Assembly (NCBI RefSeq): GCF_017643475.1
Contig: NZ_JAEPNI010000001.1
Location: 124,001 to 188,000 of the forward strand
Source of the DNA: Maricaulis sp.
GTDB taxonomy: Bacteria > Pseudomonadota > Alphaproteobacteria > Caulobacterales > Maricaulaceae
Length of the DNA: 64,000 nucleotides
Reading direction: 5' to 3'
Shown: positions 37,491-47,235 of the stretch, one piece after another
Layout: every line of letters begins with the position of its first letter
How positions within the stretch are numbered: position 1 is the stretch's first letter
Program-made: the position numbers and the translations under genes
The notes under the pieces: generated by a model
What the model was told of the DNA's origin: nothing
Database searches by the model: none
Seen by the model: the letters and a program-made list of their open reading frames with translations, nothing else

Positions 37491-38840
37491 ATGATTCGCA
37501 TCGCACTGCTTGCCGTTCTGAGCGCCCTGACCTCGACTGCGGCCCTTGCCCAGGATCCCGATATCAGCGCGCGTCTGCGTGCCTATTTCGAGCCACTGGA
37601 AGCCAGCCGCGATTTTTCCGGTGTGATCGCCGTGCGCCGGGGCGATGAACTGATCAGTTATGAGCGTTTCGGCTACGCGAACTGGGAGACGGGTACTCAA
37701 TTCACACCGCAGACCGCCTTCCCGGTCGGATCGGTCACCAAAAGCCTGACCGCAGGTCTGATCATTCGAATGAACGGCGAAGGTCAGCTGAACCTGGATG
37801 CGCCAGTCCGCCAGTACATTCCCGACCTCGATCCGGCATTTACGGCCAGCGTCTTCGATGTGCTGATGCACCGCTCAGGCCTGCCGCGCGACTTTTCTCC
37901 GGGAGCCCTGACAGACAGCCGCTCCCACACAGTCATCCAATGGCTGAATGACACGCATGCTTTCGAACCGGGTCCGCATGATGAGAGTTATTCCAATGTC
38001 GGCTACAGCCTGCTCGCCATTGTCGCCGAACGCGCCGGCCATGGCAGGTTCGAGACTCTGGTGACGATGGAATTGCTGTCGCCGCTGGGCATGACCTCAA
38101 GCCGCCTCTCGCGCGAGCGCCGGGAACTGGATGTCACCGGTTACGCACCGGGCCCGCTGCCGCTGGATCTGCGCGCACCCATGGTGGACGAACCGGGCTT
38201 TGGTGCTGGCGGGCTGATCACCACGGTCGATGATCTGATGCGGCTGGCCACGGCGGTGGCCTCCCGGGAGCTGGATTTGTTCCAACCGGACGGAAGCCTG
38301 ATCGGGAGCTTCTCGGTCCGTACACTGGGCGAAGAGGTGATCTACACCATACAGGGCAGTGTGCCGGGCTATTCCGGAGGGGTATCCATCATTCCCGCGC
38401 GCGAACTTGTCATCGCCTATTCGACCAATATCGAGTCCTATTCGAACTGGGGAATCCGCGACGTACTGCACCGGCTGGTGCTGGATGAAGCCGTCATTCC
38501 GGCAGCTGTCCGTCAGCCCACCTACGAACTGGCCGACAGTCATCGCGCATTGATCGGAACATATGAAAGCACCGGATTTGGCCCGGTCGAGATCTCGGAA
38601 GCGGAAGACGGGCTGGCCTTCACGCTTCTAGAGGGGGGCTGGAGTTTTTACCTGACCCCTCAGCCGGACGGGGCGGTCCTGTGGCGGACATTCAATATCC
38701 ATCTCGCCCCGACACGTGACGAAACGGGCCTGTTGACGGCGCTGACCGCGACACAACGGATGATCGGGCAGCAGACCGAAATCTCACGCTGGGCACGCGA
38801 CATGCCGCCAATGCCTGAAACAGAGACGGCGGAAGACTAG
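37491..38840 (+). CDS. Secreted serine hydrolase, beta-lactamase-related
   Basis: The 449-residue product has a signal peptide (cleavage near ALAQ) and a beta-lactamase-type domain with SxxK in VGSVTKSLTAGL, YxN in SYSNVGYSL and a late PGYSGG segment. After about residue 340 there is an extra C-terminal domain (ELADSHRALIGTYESTGFGP) that resembles the small lipocalin-like tail common in this family. GGAG eight bases before ATG 37491 supports the start. It lies on the plus strand between minus-strand rbfA and truB, its stop overlapping that of rbfA. Confidence 0.87.
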   Translation: MIRIALLAVLSALTSTAALAQDPDISARLRAYFEPLEASRDFSGVIAVRRGDELISYERFGYANWETGTQFTPQTAFPVGSVTKSLTAGLIIRMNGEGQLNLDAPVRQYIPDLDPAFTASVFDVLMHRSGLPRDFSPGALTDSRSHTVIQWLNDTHAFEPGPHDESYSNVGYSLLAIVAERAGHGRFETLVTMELLSPLGMTSSRLSRERRELDVTGYAPGPLPLDLRAPMVDEPGFGAGGLITTVDDLMRLATAVASRELDLFQPDGSLIGSFSVRTLGEEVIYTIQGSVPGYSGGVSIIPARELVIAYSTNIESYSNWGIRDVLHRLVLDEAVIPAAVRQPTYELADSHRALIGTYESTGFGPVEISEAEDGLAFTLLEGGWSFYLTPQPDGAVLWRTFNIHLAPTRDETGLLTALTATQRMIGQQTEISRWARDMPPMPETETAED

Positions 38841-39250
38841 TCCCGGTCTTCCTCATCCTCATTGCGCAGGTCCTGGGTCACTTCCGGACGTGACAGCAAT
38901 GCATCGACCTGGCTGGCCGTATCGAAACTGTTGTCGGCGTGGAAGTGCAATTCCGGCGTGAACTTCATGTCGATCTGACGTCCAAGGCGACCGCGCAGGA
39001 AACCGGCAGTCTTGTTGAGCGCGGAGGCCAGCGCCTTGGCATCACCCTGACCGAGCGGGGCGACATAGACCTTGGCCGAGCGCAGATCCGGGCTGGGACG
39101 CACTTCAGTGACCGAGATCAAAACAGACTCCAGGGCAGGGTCGCGCAGGCCCTCACGGGCGAGAATATCGACCAGGGCATGACGGATCAGCTCGCCAGCG
39201 CGCAACTGCCGCTGTGAGGGGCCTTTGGAATTGTCGAAACGTTTTGCCAT
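38837..39250 (-). CDS. rbfA: 30S ribosome-binding factor RbfA
   Basis: RbfA binds the 30S subunit during late 16S maturation. The 137-residue protein has the single KH-like fold signature RAGELIRHALVDILAREGLR, then SVLISVTEVRPSPDLRSAKV and the ELHFHADNSFDTASQVDALL end. I chose ATG 39250 (MAKRFDNSKGPSQRQL) from homology; the earlier ATG at 39271 adds seven residues. It is normally adjacent to infB, but here three plus-strand NTF2-fold genes intervene. Confidence 0.94.
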   Translation of the reverse strand: MAKRFDNSKGPSQRQLRAGELIRHALVDILAREGLRDPALESVLISVTEVRPSPDLRSAKVYVAPLGQGDAKALASALNKTAGFLRGRLGRQIDMKFTPELHFHADNSFDTASQVDALLSRPEVTQDLRNEDEEDRD

Positions 39251-39426
39251 GTCACATGCGCCTTCCTGCAAGGCGCGCGGGTTTACGCCTGCCAGCGCCC
39301 GGATGCAAGTCCGGGCATGGAGAACATCCCTCCAAGAGCGTCATTCGTCCCTTGCCGCGGGGCGATCACTGGCCTTGGCCTCGGCAGCGCGATTTATGCG
39401 CGGGACGTTTCTCAAGGAGTTCCCCA

Positions 39427-39921
39427 ATGGACTTGATCACCATCGCCAGCCTGTCTGCAGTCATCATCGCTCAGGACGCCCAACCCGCCAAGCGGAGCGA
39501 AGCCGAACGCATCGCGCGCGACTACATGGCCGCCTATTCACAGGTCGACCTGGAACGCATGCAGAGCTTTCTCGCCGATGATGCTGTGTTCGAGGACCGC
39601 ACGGCCCTGGGCGAAGGCGTCGGCCCCGACGGCCTGTCCTACGACAACAGTGCGTCAGTTATGGAGATGCTGAACCAGTTCCGCGCCACCTATAACCCCA
39701 TCGAGCTCGGCTTTGCCTGGGACACTGTGTTCGAGAGCAATGGACGGGTGATTTTCTCCGGACATGTAAATGCGCTCTACCCGACCCAGGACGTCACGCA
39801 GAACTTCCGCTGGCGGGCTGAACAGGTGACCGTGATCACAGTACGGGATGGCCACGTTGTCCGGCACCAGGACTTCGCAAGCTACGCCAATCCGCAGCGC
39901 GAAATGGTCCCGGCAGACTGA
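39427..39921 (+). CDS. NTF2-fold (SnoaL-like) secreted protein, tandem copy A
   Basis: The 164-residue protein has a short hydrophobic leader (ITIASLSAVIIAQ), then an NTF2-like domain with RIARDYMAAYSQVDLERMQS and FLADDAVFEDRT, a central strand SNGRVIFSGHVN and a terminal VTVITVRDGHVVRHQDF. Related folds serve as small-ligand isomerases or hydratases, or as ligand pockets. AAGGAG eight bases before ATG 39427 supports the start. It is the first of three tandem paralogue-like genes inserted between infB and rbfA. Confidence 0.75.
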   Translation: MDLITIASLSAVIIAQDAQPAKRSEAERIARDYMAAYSQVDLERMQSFLADDAVFEDRTALGEGVGPDGLSYDNSASVMEMLNQFRATYNPIELGFAWDTVFESNGRVIFSGHVNALYPTQDVTQNFRWRAEQVTVITVRDGHVVRHQDFASYANPQREMVPAD

Positions 39922-40098
39922 ACGGTAAACGCCAAGTCACTGCTATTTCGGCCCATTTTCATCTCATTCATCCCTCGCAAGACACCACTCATCCCTTCAG
40001 GGCCTTCAGGCGCTTTTCTCTCGGGGATGGATGGGTAGAAGGGTTGGGACGCGGCGGCGAGGGGCTACCGCAAAGCCAGTTGGCGAGTAAAAAGTTTG

Positions 40099-40557
40099 AT
40101 GCTCAACCTGCTCACACTGACGACGATATTGCTGACCAGCACGGTGGTCCGGACGGACCAGCCGGCGGACAGCATGGATGTCGCCCGGGCCTATATCAGT
40201 GCCTATGAACAGCAGGACTTTGACAGTATGCGCGGCCTGATGGCCGATGATGCCGTCTTCATCGACCCGACCTCGTTTGACCTGGCGTTTGTACAAACAC
40301 CCATTCACTGGACCTGGCCGGATGAAATCCTCAACGGAATTTCCGCCTGGAATGTGGCTCGGGGCGAACACCACATCGATCGTGTTTATGAAGCGGCCGG
40401 TCGCGTTGTTTTCTACGCGACCTCGGAGGGAGAACGTGGTTTCCGCTACCCGATCATCACCATCGTGACCATGGAGGACGGACTCGTGACCGAACACCGC
40501 GACTATACCGGTTTCAATGAGATGACACCGCTGCCGGTAGAGGGAGGGACGCAATGA
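40099..40557 (+). CDS. NTF2-fold secreted protein, tandem copy B
   Basis: The 152-residue product carries a hydrophobic leader (about residues 1-17) and the same family pattern as copy A: MDVARAYISAYEQQDFDSMR, LMADDAVFIDPT and the end TIVTMEDGLVTEHRDYTGF. The start is ATG 40099; a TTG three bases earlier would also be in frame. The ribosome binding site is poor. Its last four bases (ATGA) overlap the start of copy C, so the two are translationally coupled. A 177-base gap separates it from copy A. Confidence 0.72.
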   Translation: MLNLLTLTTILLTSTVVRTDQPADSMDVARAYISAYEQQDFDSMRGLMADDAVFIDPTSFDLAFVQTPIHWTWPDEILNGISAWNVARGEHHIDRVYEAAGRVVFYATSEGERGFRYPIITIVTMEDGLVTEHRDYTGFNEMTPLPVEGGTQ

Positions 40558-41051
40558 CCCTGCGCCTCGCACTCTGCCTCTCCGGCCTGGTATTTTCCGG
40601 TTCGGCCCTGGCTCAGGAGCCGGCCGAGATCGCCCGCGACTATTTCCACGCCTATACGGTGATGGATGTGGAACGCATGAATGAGCTACTGGCTGACGAA
40701 GCGGTGTTTTCCGATCGCGGCAGTTTCAACGTCCAGGGTGGGCCCTACCACTATGAGGGCAAGGAGGCGATCACCGCCGCCCTGACCACTTTCCATGACC
40801 AATATGGTCTATACGCGCTGAATTACGACCTGGAAATCGACCACGAAGCTTCCGGTCAGGCCGTGTTCGGCGGTGCAGTTGAAGCCCGTTGGCGTTTGCC
40901 TGACGGACGCGATCGGGTCTGGCGCGGCGACGTCGTCACCACGGTTCGCGTGCGTGACGGACAAGTTATCGAACATCTCGACATGCCCGACTATCTGGGT
41001 GGCGAGATGAGCATTGAGGAGGTTACTGAGGCTGCCCCGGCAGCTCAGTAA
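40554..41051 (+). CDS. NTF2-fold secreted protein, tandem copy C
   Basis: The 165 residues start with a clear signal peptide (cleavage near ALAQ) followed by the shared pattern EIARDYFHAYTVMDVERMNE, LLADEAVFSDRG, and VTTVRVRDGQVIEHLDMPDY. Copies A and C are the most alike at the N-terminal domain; copy B is more divergent. Start and stop are coupled to copy B through ATGA. A short terminator follows at 41061. No substrate is known. Confidence 0.75.
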   Translation: MTLRLALCLSGLVFSGSALAQEPAEIARDYFHAYTVMDVERMNELLADEAVFSDRGSFNVQGGPYHYEGKEAITAALTTFHDQYGLYALNYDLEIDHEASGQAVFGGAVEARWRLPDGRDRVWRGDVVTTVRVRDGQVIEHLDMPDYLGGEMSIEEVTEAAPAAQ

Positions 41052-41060
41052 TGGATCGAG

Positions 41061-41078
41061 GGCCTGTGAGGCCTTTTT
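41061..41078 (+). terminator. Terminator after the NTF2-fold genes
   Basis: GGCCT (41061-41065) pairs with AGGCC (41069-41073) around GTG, followed by five Ts. The stem is short (extended by G-U and A-T pairs), but it lies nine bases past the stop. Confidence 0.55.
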
Positions 41079-41180
41079 CAGCCCGAGCACTCCTGGCTGA
41101 TCAGGTCTTCGATCCACTATGACTTTCACGGAATATCCCCCTCGAGCAGACATCCCTCTCGAGTCTAACGTGAAAGACAC

Positions 41181-41216
41181 AAAAGGGCGGCCCAGCGGGT
41201 CGCCCTCCCTTGTTTC
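41181..41216 (-). terminator. Second terminator downstream of infB
   Basis: Bases 41185-41193 (GGGCGGCCC) pair with 41197-41205 (GGGTCGCCC) around AGC with one G-U pair. On the minus strand TTTTG follows, so it could back up the infB terminator. A T-rich stretch also follows on the plus strand. Confidence 0.5.
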
Positions 41217-41250
41217 CGGGCCCGGATTTTGCAGGCCCTGTCGGCGCAAG

Positions 41251-41281
41251 AAAAAAGGCGGCTCCTTGGAGCCGCCTTTTT
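41251..41281 (-). terminator. Terminator after infB
   Basis: A perfect 14-bp stem (41252-41265 with 41268-41281) around TT with AAAAA and TTTTT ends, so it works on either strand. It lies 21 bases past the infB stop. Confidence 0.93.
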
Positions 41282-41301
41282 CCATGATCATTGGATCAGG
41301 G

Positions 41302-43902
41302 TCAGTCTTCCAGCTTGCGAGCCACTTCGATGACCTCGAAACACTCGATCTGATCGCCCTTCTGGATGTCGTCATAGTTCTCGAAGGCCATACCGCACTC
41401 GGTGCCGGCACGAACTTCCGGAACCTCGTCCTTGAAGCGCTTGAGCGTCTTGAGATTGCCTTCGTGGATGACCGTGTCGTCGCGCAGCAGGCGCACGCCA
41501 CAGCCGCGCTTGACCACGCCTTCCGTGACACGACAACCGCCGACCTTGCCGACCTTGGTAATGTTGAAGACTTCCAGGATCTCGGCGTAACCGATGAACT
41601 CCTCGCGCTTCTCGGGCGCGAGCATGCCTTCCATTGTGCCGCGAACATCGTCGATCACATCATAGATGACCGAGTAGTAGCGGATTTCCACGCCTTCCTG
41701 TTCCGCCAGATCGCGTGCCTGTTTATTCGCACGAACATTGAACGCAAAGATCGGGGCGCCGGACGACTTGGCGAGCAGGACGTCACTCTCATTCACACCA
41801 CCCGGGGCAGAGTGAATGACACGAGCGCGAACCTCGTCATTGCCGATTTTCTCGAGCGACTGCTTGATTGCCTCGGCCGAGCCCTGCACATCCGCCTTCA
41901 CCAGGAGCGGCATTTCCTGGACCTGGTCCTGCTTGAGGCGGGCCATCATCTGCTCGAGCGATGCCGTGGCACCACCACCGACAATGCCGGCACCATCGCG
42001 GGCCTTGCGCTGGCGATACTCCGCCAGTTCACGGGCACGGGCCTCGTTTTCGACGACAGCAAAGACCTCACCCGGCTCCGGCGCACCGTCCAGGCCGAGA
42101 ATCTCGGCCGGAACCGACGGACCGGCGTCAGACAATTGCTGGCCACGCTCGTTCACCAGGGCGCGGACACGGCCCCACTGCGTGCCGGCAACAACAATGT
42201 CACCGCGCTTCAGCGTTCCGCGACGGACGAGAACCGTTGCAACCGGGCCGCGGCCCTTGTCGACCTGGCTCTCGATCACCACGCCTTCGGCGGCGCGTTC
42301 CGGATTGGCTTTCAGGTCGAGCATTTCGGCCTGCAGCGTGATCGCCTCGGTCAGCTCTTCCAGACCCGTGCGCTTGAGCGCGGATACCGGAACAGACATC
42401 GTCTCACCGGACATGGCTTCCACGATAACCTCGTGCTGAAGCAGGTCGGTCAGGACGCGGTTCGGATCACTGTCCGGCTTGTCGCACTTGTTGACCGCTA
42501 CGATCATCGGCGTGCCGGCAGCCTTGGCGTGATTGATGGCTTCCACGGTCTGCGGCATGACGGAGTCATCTGCAGCCACCACCAGGATGACCAGGTCGGT
42601 CGCCATCGCACCACGCGAACGCATGGCGGAGAAGGCGGCGTGGCCCGGCGTGTCCAGGAAGGTGATCTTGTCGCCGGAGGCGAGCTGAACCTGGTAGGCA
42701 CCAATGTGCTGGGTGATGCCACCGGCCTCGCCCGATACAACATCGGTTGAGCGCAGGGCATCCAGCAGCGAGGTCTTGCCGTGGTCGACGTGACCCATGA
42801 CGGCCACGACCGGCGGACGACCCACCTTGCTGTCAGCCGGATCATCGTCAGCGATGAAGCCTTCCTCGACATCAGCCTCGGAGACACGTTTCACGATGTG
42901 ACCGAATTCCTCGACCACCAGCTCGGCGGTGTCAGCGTCCAGAATATCGTTCTGGCGCACCATCTGGCCCTGCTTCATGAGCAGTTTGATCACGTCGACA
43001 GAACGCTCGGCCATACGGTTGGCGAGGTCGGCAACGCTGATCGCCTCGGGGACGATGACTTCGCGTTCGATCTTCTCGCGGCCGGTGCCCGGATCAAGAC
43101 GACGCTGCTTCTCGCGTTCACGTGCACGACGCACGGACGCCAGGGAGCGCTGACGCTCTTCATCCCCGTCCAGAATATTCTGGATGGTGAGCTTGCCACG
43201 ACGGCGATTGTCATTCTTGTTGCGCTGAGGCTGTGCCTTGTTGGCAGCACCAGGACCGGTGGCGCCCGCGCCACCCTTGCGCTTGACGCGACCACCCATG
43301 GCTTCCAGAGCGGATTCCTGGGCTGCGCGGTCCGGCGTAGCGGGGGCATCCGGCTTCTTGCGGGCCGGAGTGTCTTTCTTGGCCGGCGCTGACTTGCGGC
43401 GGGTTTCCTCTTCCTGGGCCCGACGCGCCTCGTCCGCCTTCATCGCTGCTTCCGCTTCAGCCGCACGGCGCGCTTCCTCTTCGCGCTGCTTGGCTTCCTC
43501 GGCTTCGCGAGCCTGGCGTTCACGCTGTTCTTCCAGCGCTTTCTTCTCTTCAGCCGCACGACGGGAACGATCCTCGTCGTCCTGCTTTTTCTTGGCTTCT
43601 CGCTCGGCTGCTTCAGCGCGAGCACGCTGAATGGCGCGCTGGCGAGCGATCAGTTCTTCCTCGGACAGGCCGAGCTGACGCGCTTTCGCTGCGAGGGTAT
43701 TCTCAGATTTCGCCTTGCCGCCCGCAGACTTGCCCTGCGGCGCCGCAGCGTCCTTGCCAGCCGGTGCGACACGCTTGCGTTTCTTTTCAACAACGACCGC
43801 CTTGGACCGGCCACGTGCAAAGCTCTGCTGCACGGTGCCCGATCCCGGACGTTTAAGAGAAAGCGGCCGGCGGCCGGAATTGTTGTCGTCTGTGTCGCTC
43901 AT
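41302..43902 (-). CDS. infB: Translation initiation factor IF-2
   Basis: IF-2 is the GTPase that places fMet-tRNA on the 30S subunit and joins the subunits. The 866-residue protein has a long N-terminal basic, Ala/Arg/Glu-rich region (about 1-250) and the GTPase motifs [36 protein letters not shown], and [13 protein letters not shown], followed by domains II-IV. It follows rnpM (ylxR) and is followed in the usual order by rbfA, here after a three-gene plus-strand insertion. Confidence 0.97.
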   Translation of the reverse strand: MSDTDDNNSGRRPLSLKRPGSGTVQQSFARGRSKAVVVEKKRKRVAPAGKDAAAPQGKSAGGKAKSENTLAAKARQLGLSEEELIARQRAIQRARAEAAEREAKKKQDDEDRSRRAAEEKKALEEQRERQAREAEEAKQREEEARRAAEAEAAMKADEARRAQEEETRRKSAPAKKDTPARKKPDAPATPDRAAQESALEAMGGRVKRKGGAGATGPGAANKAQPQRNKNDNRRRGKLTIQNILDGDEERQRSLASVRRAREREKQRRLDPGTGREKIEREVIVPEAISVADLANRMAERSVDVIKLLMKQGQMVRQNDILDADTAELVVEEFGHIVKRVSEADVEEGFIADDDPADSKVGRPPVVAVMGHVDHGKTSLLDALRSTDVVSGEAGGITQHIGAYQVQLASGDKITFLDTPGHAAFSAMRSRGAMATDLVILVVAADDSVMPQTVEAINHAKAAGTPMIVAVNKCDKPDSDPNRVLTDLLQHEVIVEAMSGETMSVPVSALKRTGLEELTEAITLQAEMLDLKANPERAAEGVVIESQVDKGRGPVATVLVRRGTLKRGDIVVAGTQWGRVRALVNERGQQLSDAGPSVPAEILGLDGAPEPGEVFAVVENEARARELAEYRQRKARDGAGIVGGGATASLEQMMARLKQDQVQEMPLLVKADVQGSAEAIKQSLEKIGNDEVRARVIHSAPGGVNESDVLLAKSSGAPIFAFNVRANKQARDLAEQEGVEIRYYSVIYDVIDDVRGTMEGMLAPEKREEFIGYAEILEVFNITKVGKVGGCRVTEGVVKRGCGVRLLRDDTVIHEGNLKTLKRFKDEVPEVRAGTECGMAFENYDDIQKGDQIECFEVIEVARKLED

Positions 43903-44034
43903 ACGAGCCTTCCAATCGGCTTTTGTTCTGCGGGCACTTCCGGTAGCCGATGGCCGGAAAGCCGCACTGATCCAACTCGAGCCCGGAGCAAAGTCGCGCT
44001 AAACTAGCGGCCTTCGCCCCGGATTCAACCTTTG

Positions 44035-44646
44035 TCACCGGGATGACGTCTCCTGGGCCCAGGGGCCTTCCAGGGAACGAAATCCCGACAATTTCCTGGC
44101 GAACTCCGAAAACGTGTCCGAATGGACACCTTTCGGCAGCACGCCGTGAACAACTGGACCACGTCCGGTCGCCAGTCCGAGTTCCTCCGCCGTGAAGCAA
44201 CCCAGAACCGGGATCTCGTCCCACATGGAGCGTGCCAGCCCGTCGAGCTTGCGGCGACCATCCGCCGCGCCATCGCTCGCCTCGATCCGCCAAACCGGTT
44301 CATTCGCCTGGAGCGAAATGCGCACCGCGTCGGATCCAAGGGCCAGATTGCCGGCTCGCCGGGCAAGGCCCAACAGCTTCAGCAACCGCTCGCTCAAAAG
44401 GCGCTCAAACTGATCAGCCAGGTCTTGCGGTGCCTGCACCGCCTTGCCTGCCGACCGATTGAACAGCCCTTTCTTGCGGGCCAAATCGACCGCCTCCCGA
44501 GTGGGCGAGATCCACATCCCGCGCCCGGGGAGTTTGGCGCTGACATCCGGAACCAGCAGATCATCCGGTGCAACAGCAATCCGGAGCAGCTGAGTCTCAT
44601 CCAGTATATCACCGGTGACGAGACATTTCTTTTCCCGACGCGCCAT
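44035..44646 (-). CDS. rnpM: RNase P modulator RnpM (YlxR) with C-terminal L7Ae-like extension
   Basis: The first ~90 residues are the YlxR fold (CLVTGDILDETQLLRIAV, LPGRGMWISPTREAVDLA, KKGLFNRSAG), a small RNA-binding domain shown in Gram-positives to modulate RNase P. A second part (about 95-203; LLGLARRAGNLALGSDAV) resembles the L7Ae-like ribosomal protein family, a common alphaproteobacterial fusion. It is in the nusA-infB operon. Function in this organism is by analogy. Confidence 0.9.
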   Translation of the reverse strand: MARREKKCLVTGDILDETQLLRIAVAPDDLLVPDVSAKLPGRGMWISPTREAVDLARKKGLFNRSAGKAVQAPQDLADQFERLLSERLLKLLGLARRAGNLALGSDAVRISLQANEPVWRIEASDGAADGRRKLDGLARSMWDEIPVLGCFTAEELGLATGRGPVVHGVLPKGVHSDTFSEFARKLSGFRSLEGPWAQETSSR

Positions 44647-44670
44647 ACGGCCGACCTCCGTTCAGTCCAG

Positions 44671-46380
44671 CTATTCCTCCTCTTCCTCGGCCAGCGGCTC
44701 GCTGAGATCGAGGCCCAGAGCCTCCGCTTCAGCATCCAGCGCAGCCAGATCCATTTCGGAGATGTCGAGCTCGCCCCCCGGGGCTTCCTCGACAGCTTCT
44801 TCCTCGACTTCGTGTACCGGCAGGTCTTCCTCGGAAATCCAGCCCGCAACGACGCGTGCACGCATGATCATCATTTCGGCGTCGTCCGCAGACAGGTTAT
44901 GATCTTCAAGGATACCCGGCTCGCGGACACGCTCGCCGTTCTTGGTTTCGAACCAGCCGCGCAGGTCATCGGTCACCAGGCCAGCCAGGTCCTCGACTGT
45001 CTTGACGTCGTTTTCACCGAACTTGACCGCCATGCCCAGATCGACACCTTCGATCTCCAGCACACCGTCTTCGACACCCAGCTCCTTGCGCTTGGCATCC
45101 TGCTCGGCAGCCAGGCGGTCCAGATAGTCGCGCGCACGCGCCTGGATTTCGACAGCGGTATCGTCGTCAAAGCCTTCGATAACAGCGATCTCACCCAGAT
45201 CCACATAGGCGATCTCGTCAACATCGGAGAAGCCTTCGGTCGCCAGCAATTGGGCAATGACCTCGTCAACATCAAGAGCTTCGGTGAACAACTTGGTGCG
45301 CTCAGCGAATTCTTTCTGGCGACGTTCGGATTCTTCTTCCTCGGTCAGGATATCGATGGACCAGCCGGTCAGCTGTGATGCCAGGCGGACATTCTGGCCG
45401 CGGCGACCGATCGCCAGGGATAGCTGCTCGTCGGGAACGACAACCTCGATACGCTGGTCTTCTTCGTCGAGGACGACCTTGGCCACTTCCGCAGGCTGAA
45501 GAGCGTTGACGATGAAATTCGCCGGCTCGTCAGACCAGGGAATAATGTCGATTTTCTCACCAGCCAGTTCGGAAACAACCGCCTGCACGCGCGAACCACG
45601 CATCCCCACACAGGCACCGACCGGGTCGATGGAACCGTCATTGGAGATCACGGCGATCTTGGCGCGGCTGCCCGGGTCACGAGCAACGGACGGGATCTCG
45701 ATAATGCCTTCATAGACTTCAGGAACTTCCTGGGCGAACAGGGCCGCCATGAAGTCCGGATGCGCGCGCGACAGGAAAATTTGCGGGCCGCGGACTTCCT
45801 CACGGACGTCATAGATGAAGGCACGAACGCGCTCATTGTTCTGCAGGTTCTCGCGCGGGATACCGTCGGCGCGGCGGATGATACCTTCGGCGCGGCCGAG
45901 GTCGACAATGACATTGCCGTATTCGACGCGCTTGACGATACCGTTGACGATCTCGCCAACACGATCCTTGTACTCTTCGAACTGACGCTGGCGTTCAGCT
46001 TCGCGGACTTTCTGCGTGATGACCTGTTTGGCGGTCTGGGAGGCTACCCGGCCGAACTCGATCGGCGGCAGCTCGTCAGAAAACACCGTTCCGATTTCAG
46101 CATCGGCGTCAATTTTCTGACCCTCGGCGAGCGTGAGCTCCTGGTTCTCGTTCTCGACTTCCTCGACAACCGTCATATTCCGAGTAAGGGACAGCTCACC
46201 CGTCTTGTTGTCGATCTTGGCGCGAATGTCGTTCTCGGCGCCGTAGCGTGAACGCGCAGCCTTCTGGATAGCTTCCTCGATCGCTTCGATCACGATCGAC
46301 TCGTCGATATTCTTCTCTGTCGCCAAGGCACGGGCGATGTGGAGAAGCTCCAGACGGTTGTGGCTGACACCAATGCTCAT
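44671..46380 (-). CDS. nusA: Transcription termination/antitermination factor NusA
   Basis: NusA binds RNA polymerase and nascent RNA to control pausing, termination and antitermination. The 569 residues have the N-terminal domain ([20 protein letters not shown]), the S1 domain, two KH domains ([18 protein letters not shown] and [18 protein letters not shown]), and C-terminal acidic helical repeats ([20 protein letters not shown]-like). I chose ATG 46380 ([13 protein letters not shown]) with GGAG upstream; an earlier ATG at 46428 overlaps rimP. It follows rimP and precedes rnpM. Confidence 0.96.
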   Translation of the reverse strand: MSIGVSHNRLELLHIARALATEKNIDESIVIEAIEEAIQKAARSRYGAENDIRAKIDNKTGELSLTRNMTVVEEVENENQELTLAEGQKIDADAEIGTVFSDELPPIEFGRVASQTAKQVITQKVREAERQRQFEEYKDRVGEIVNGIVKRVEYGNVIVDLGRAEGIIRRADGIPRENLQNNERVRAFIYDVREEVRGPQIFLSRAHPDFMAALFAQEVPEVYEGIIEIPSVARDPGSRAKIAVISNDGSIDPVGACVGMRGSRVQAVVSELAGEKIDIIPWSDEPANFIVNALQPAEVAKVVLDEEDQRIEVVVPDEQLSLAIGRRGQNVRLASQLTGWSIDILTEEEESERRQKEFAERTKLFTEALDVDEVIAQLLATEGFSDVDEIAYVDLGEIAVIEGFDDDTAVEIQARARDYLDRLAAEQDAKRKELGVEDGVLEIEGVDLGMAVKFGENDVKTVEDLAGLVTDDLRGWFETKNGERVREPGILEDHNLSADDAEMMIMRARVVAGWISEEDLPVHEVEEEAVEEAPGGELDISEMDLAALDAEAEALGLDLSEPLAEEEEE

Positions 46381-46411
46381 CGGATGATCTCCGTGATGGT
46401 CCGCTGCGACA

Positions 46412-46951
46412 TTATTCGTCTCCTTCATTCGGCGCCGTTTCTTTCTTGGCGCGCGCTTTCAAGTCCGCCTCGATCAAGGCGTCCGTCAAAACCAGTTTGG
46501 CCTCCGCGATCCAGTCAAACGGGATCAGCGTGGTGTGTTCCTCGCCCTCCATGTCCAGGAGAACGTCATTTTCCTCGACACCGGCGAGCATTCCGCGGAA
46601 GCGTTTGCGGCCCTCGGCCAGGCGATCCAGCTCGATCTTGGCCTCGTAACCTTCCCAGCGCACGAAATGGCGCGGATCGGTCAGCGGGCGGTCGATACCG
46701 GGCGAGGAGATTTCCAGGTCGTATTCGCCGGAAACCGGATCCTCGACTTCAAATACATCGGAGAGGGCACGCGACAGGCGCGCGCAATCGTCCACATCGA
46801 CACCCTTGCCGTCGAGACGATCCGTCATGATCTGCAGGCGCGGGCGTTTGCCGCTCATCACGCGAACACGAACCACTTCCAGGCCGAGCTCCTCGGCAAG
46901 AGGTTCAGCCAGGTCCAGGATCCGGGCATCTTGTGGCGTCTTGGTTTTCAA
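46412..46951 (-). CDS. rimP: Ribosome maturation factor RimP
   Basis: RimP promotes late 30S maturation. The 179-residue protein has the two-domain pattern PLAEELGLEVVRVRV, LDGKGVDVDDCARLSRALSD and VSGEYDLEISSPGIDRPL. The start is TTG 46951, with GGAG five bases upstream; no ATG precedes the family N-terminus. It is the first gene of the rimP-nusA-rnpM-infB operon. A terminator-like hairpin ends 18 bases before this start (see 46969). Confidence 0.92.
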   Translation of the reverse strand: MKTKTPQDARILDLAEPLAEELGLEVVRVRVMSGKRPRLQIMTDRLDGKGVDVDDCARLSRALSDVFEVEDPVSGEYDLEISSPGIDRPLTDPRHFVRWEGYEAKIELDRLAEGRKRFRGMLAGVEENDVLLDMEGEEHTTLIPFDWIAEAKLVLTDALIEADLKARAKKETAPNEGDE

Positions 46952-46968
46952 AACAGCTCCGCAGAAAC

Positions 46969-46998
46969 AAAAAGAGCGGCCGCCGAAAGCGACCGCTC
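46969..46998 (-). promoter_or_regulatory. Terminator-like attenuator hairpin in the rimP leader
   Basis: On the minus strand GAGCGGTCGC pairs with GCGGCCGCTC (46974-46998, one G-U or mismatch in the middle) and five Ts follow (46969-46973). It lies between the likely promoter (47039-47066) and the rimP start, with no gene upstream that it could terminate on that strand. This is the layout of a leader attenuator for the rimP-nusA operon. Confidence 0.65.
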
Positions 46999-47038
46999 GA
47001 ATGCATCATCCAATGCAATCGAACATCTGATTGGCGTT

Positions 47039-47066
47039 GTATACTCCTGTCGAGGACGGTTTGCAA
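47039..47066 (-). promoter_or_regulatory. Candidate promoter of the rimP-nusA operon
   Basis: On the minus strand TTGCAA (47061-47066) and TATACA (47039-47044) are 16 bases apart. Transcripts would start near 47032 and pass through the hairpin at 46969-46998 before rimP. Confidence 0.5.
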
Positions 47067-47180
47067 GGTGCGAAGTCGGCTCGATTGGGGAGCTGGCCTG
47101 CACCCTCGGCCTTGGCGCCACGCCGCGCTGCCGTTTTCATGGGCAAAAGCCAACGCTTCAACAGCTTATCTACTCGCTTC

Positions 47181-47235
47181 TAACTATGTATAACATGATG
47201 CTAGTATATATTCATATATTTTGTTAGTTACGAGT
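47181..47235 (+). promoter_or_regulatory. AT-rich promoter region of the AAA ATPase gene
   Basis: Only 13 of these 55 bases are G or C, in a window that is otherwise strongly GC-rich. It contains overlapping TATA-like boxes (TATAAC, TATATT). It ends at the ATG of the ATPase gene. The composition is typical of acquired DNA or a nucleoid-protein-silenced promoter. Confidence 0.55.

Noticed and set aside
47000-47235. A tRNA upstream of rimP, as metY in E. coli
   Set aside because: No cloverleaf, CCA end or T-loop GTTCGA-type pattern could be fitted on the minus strand.
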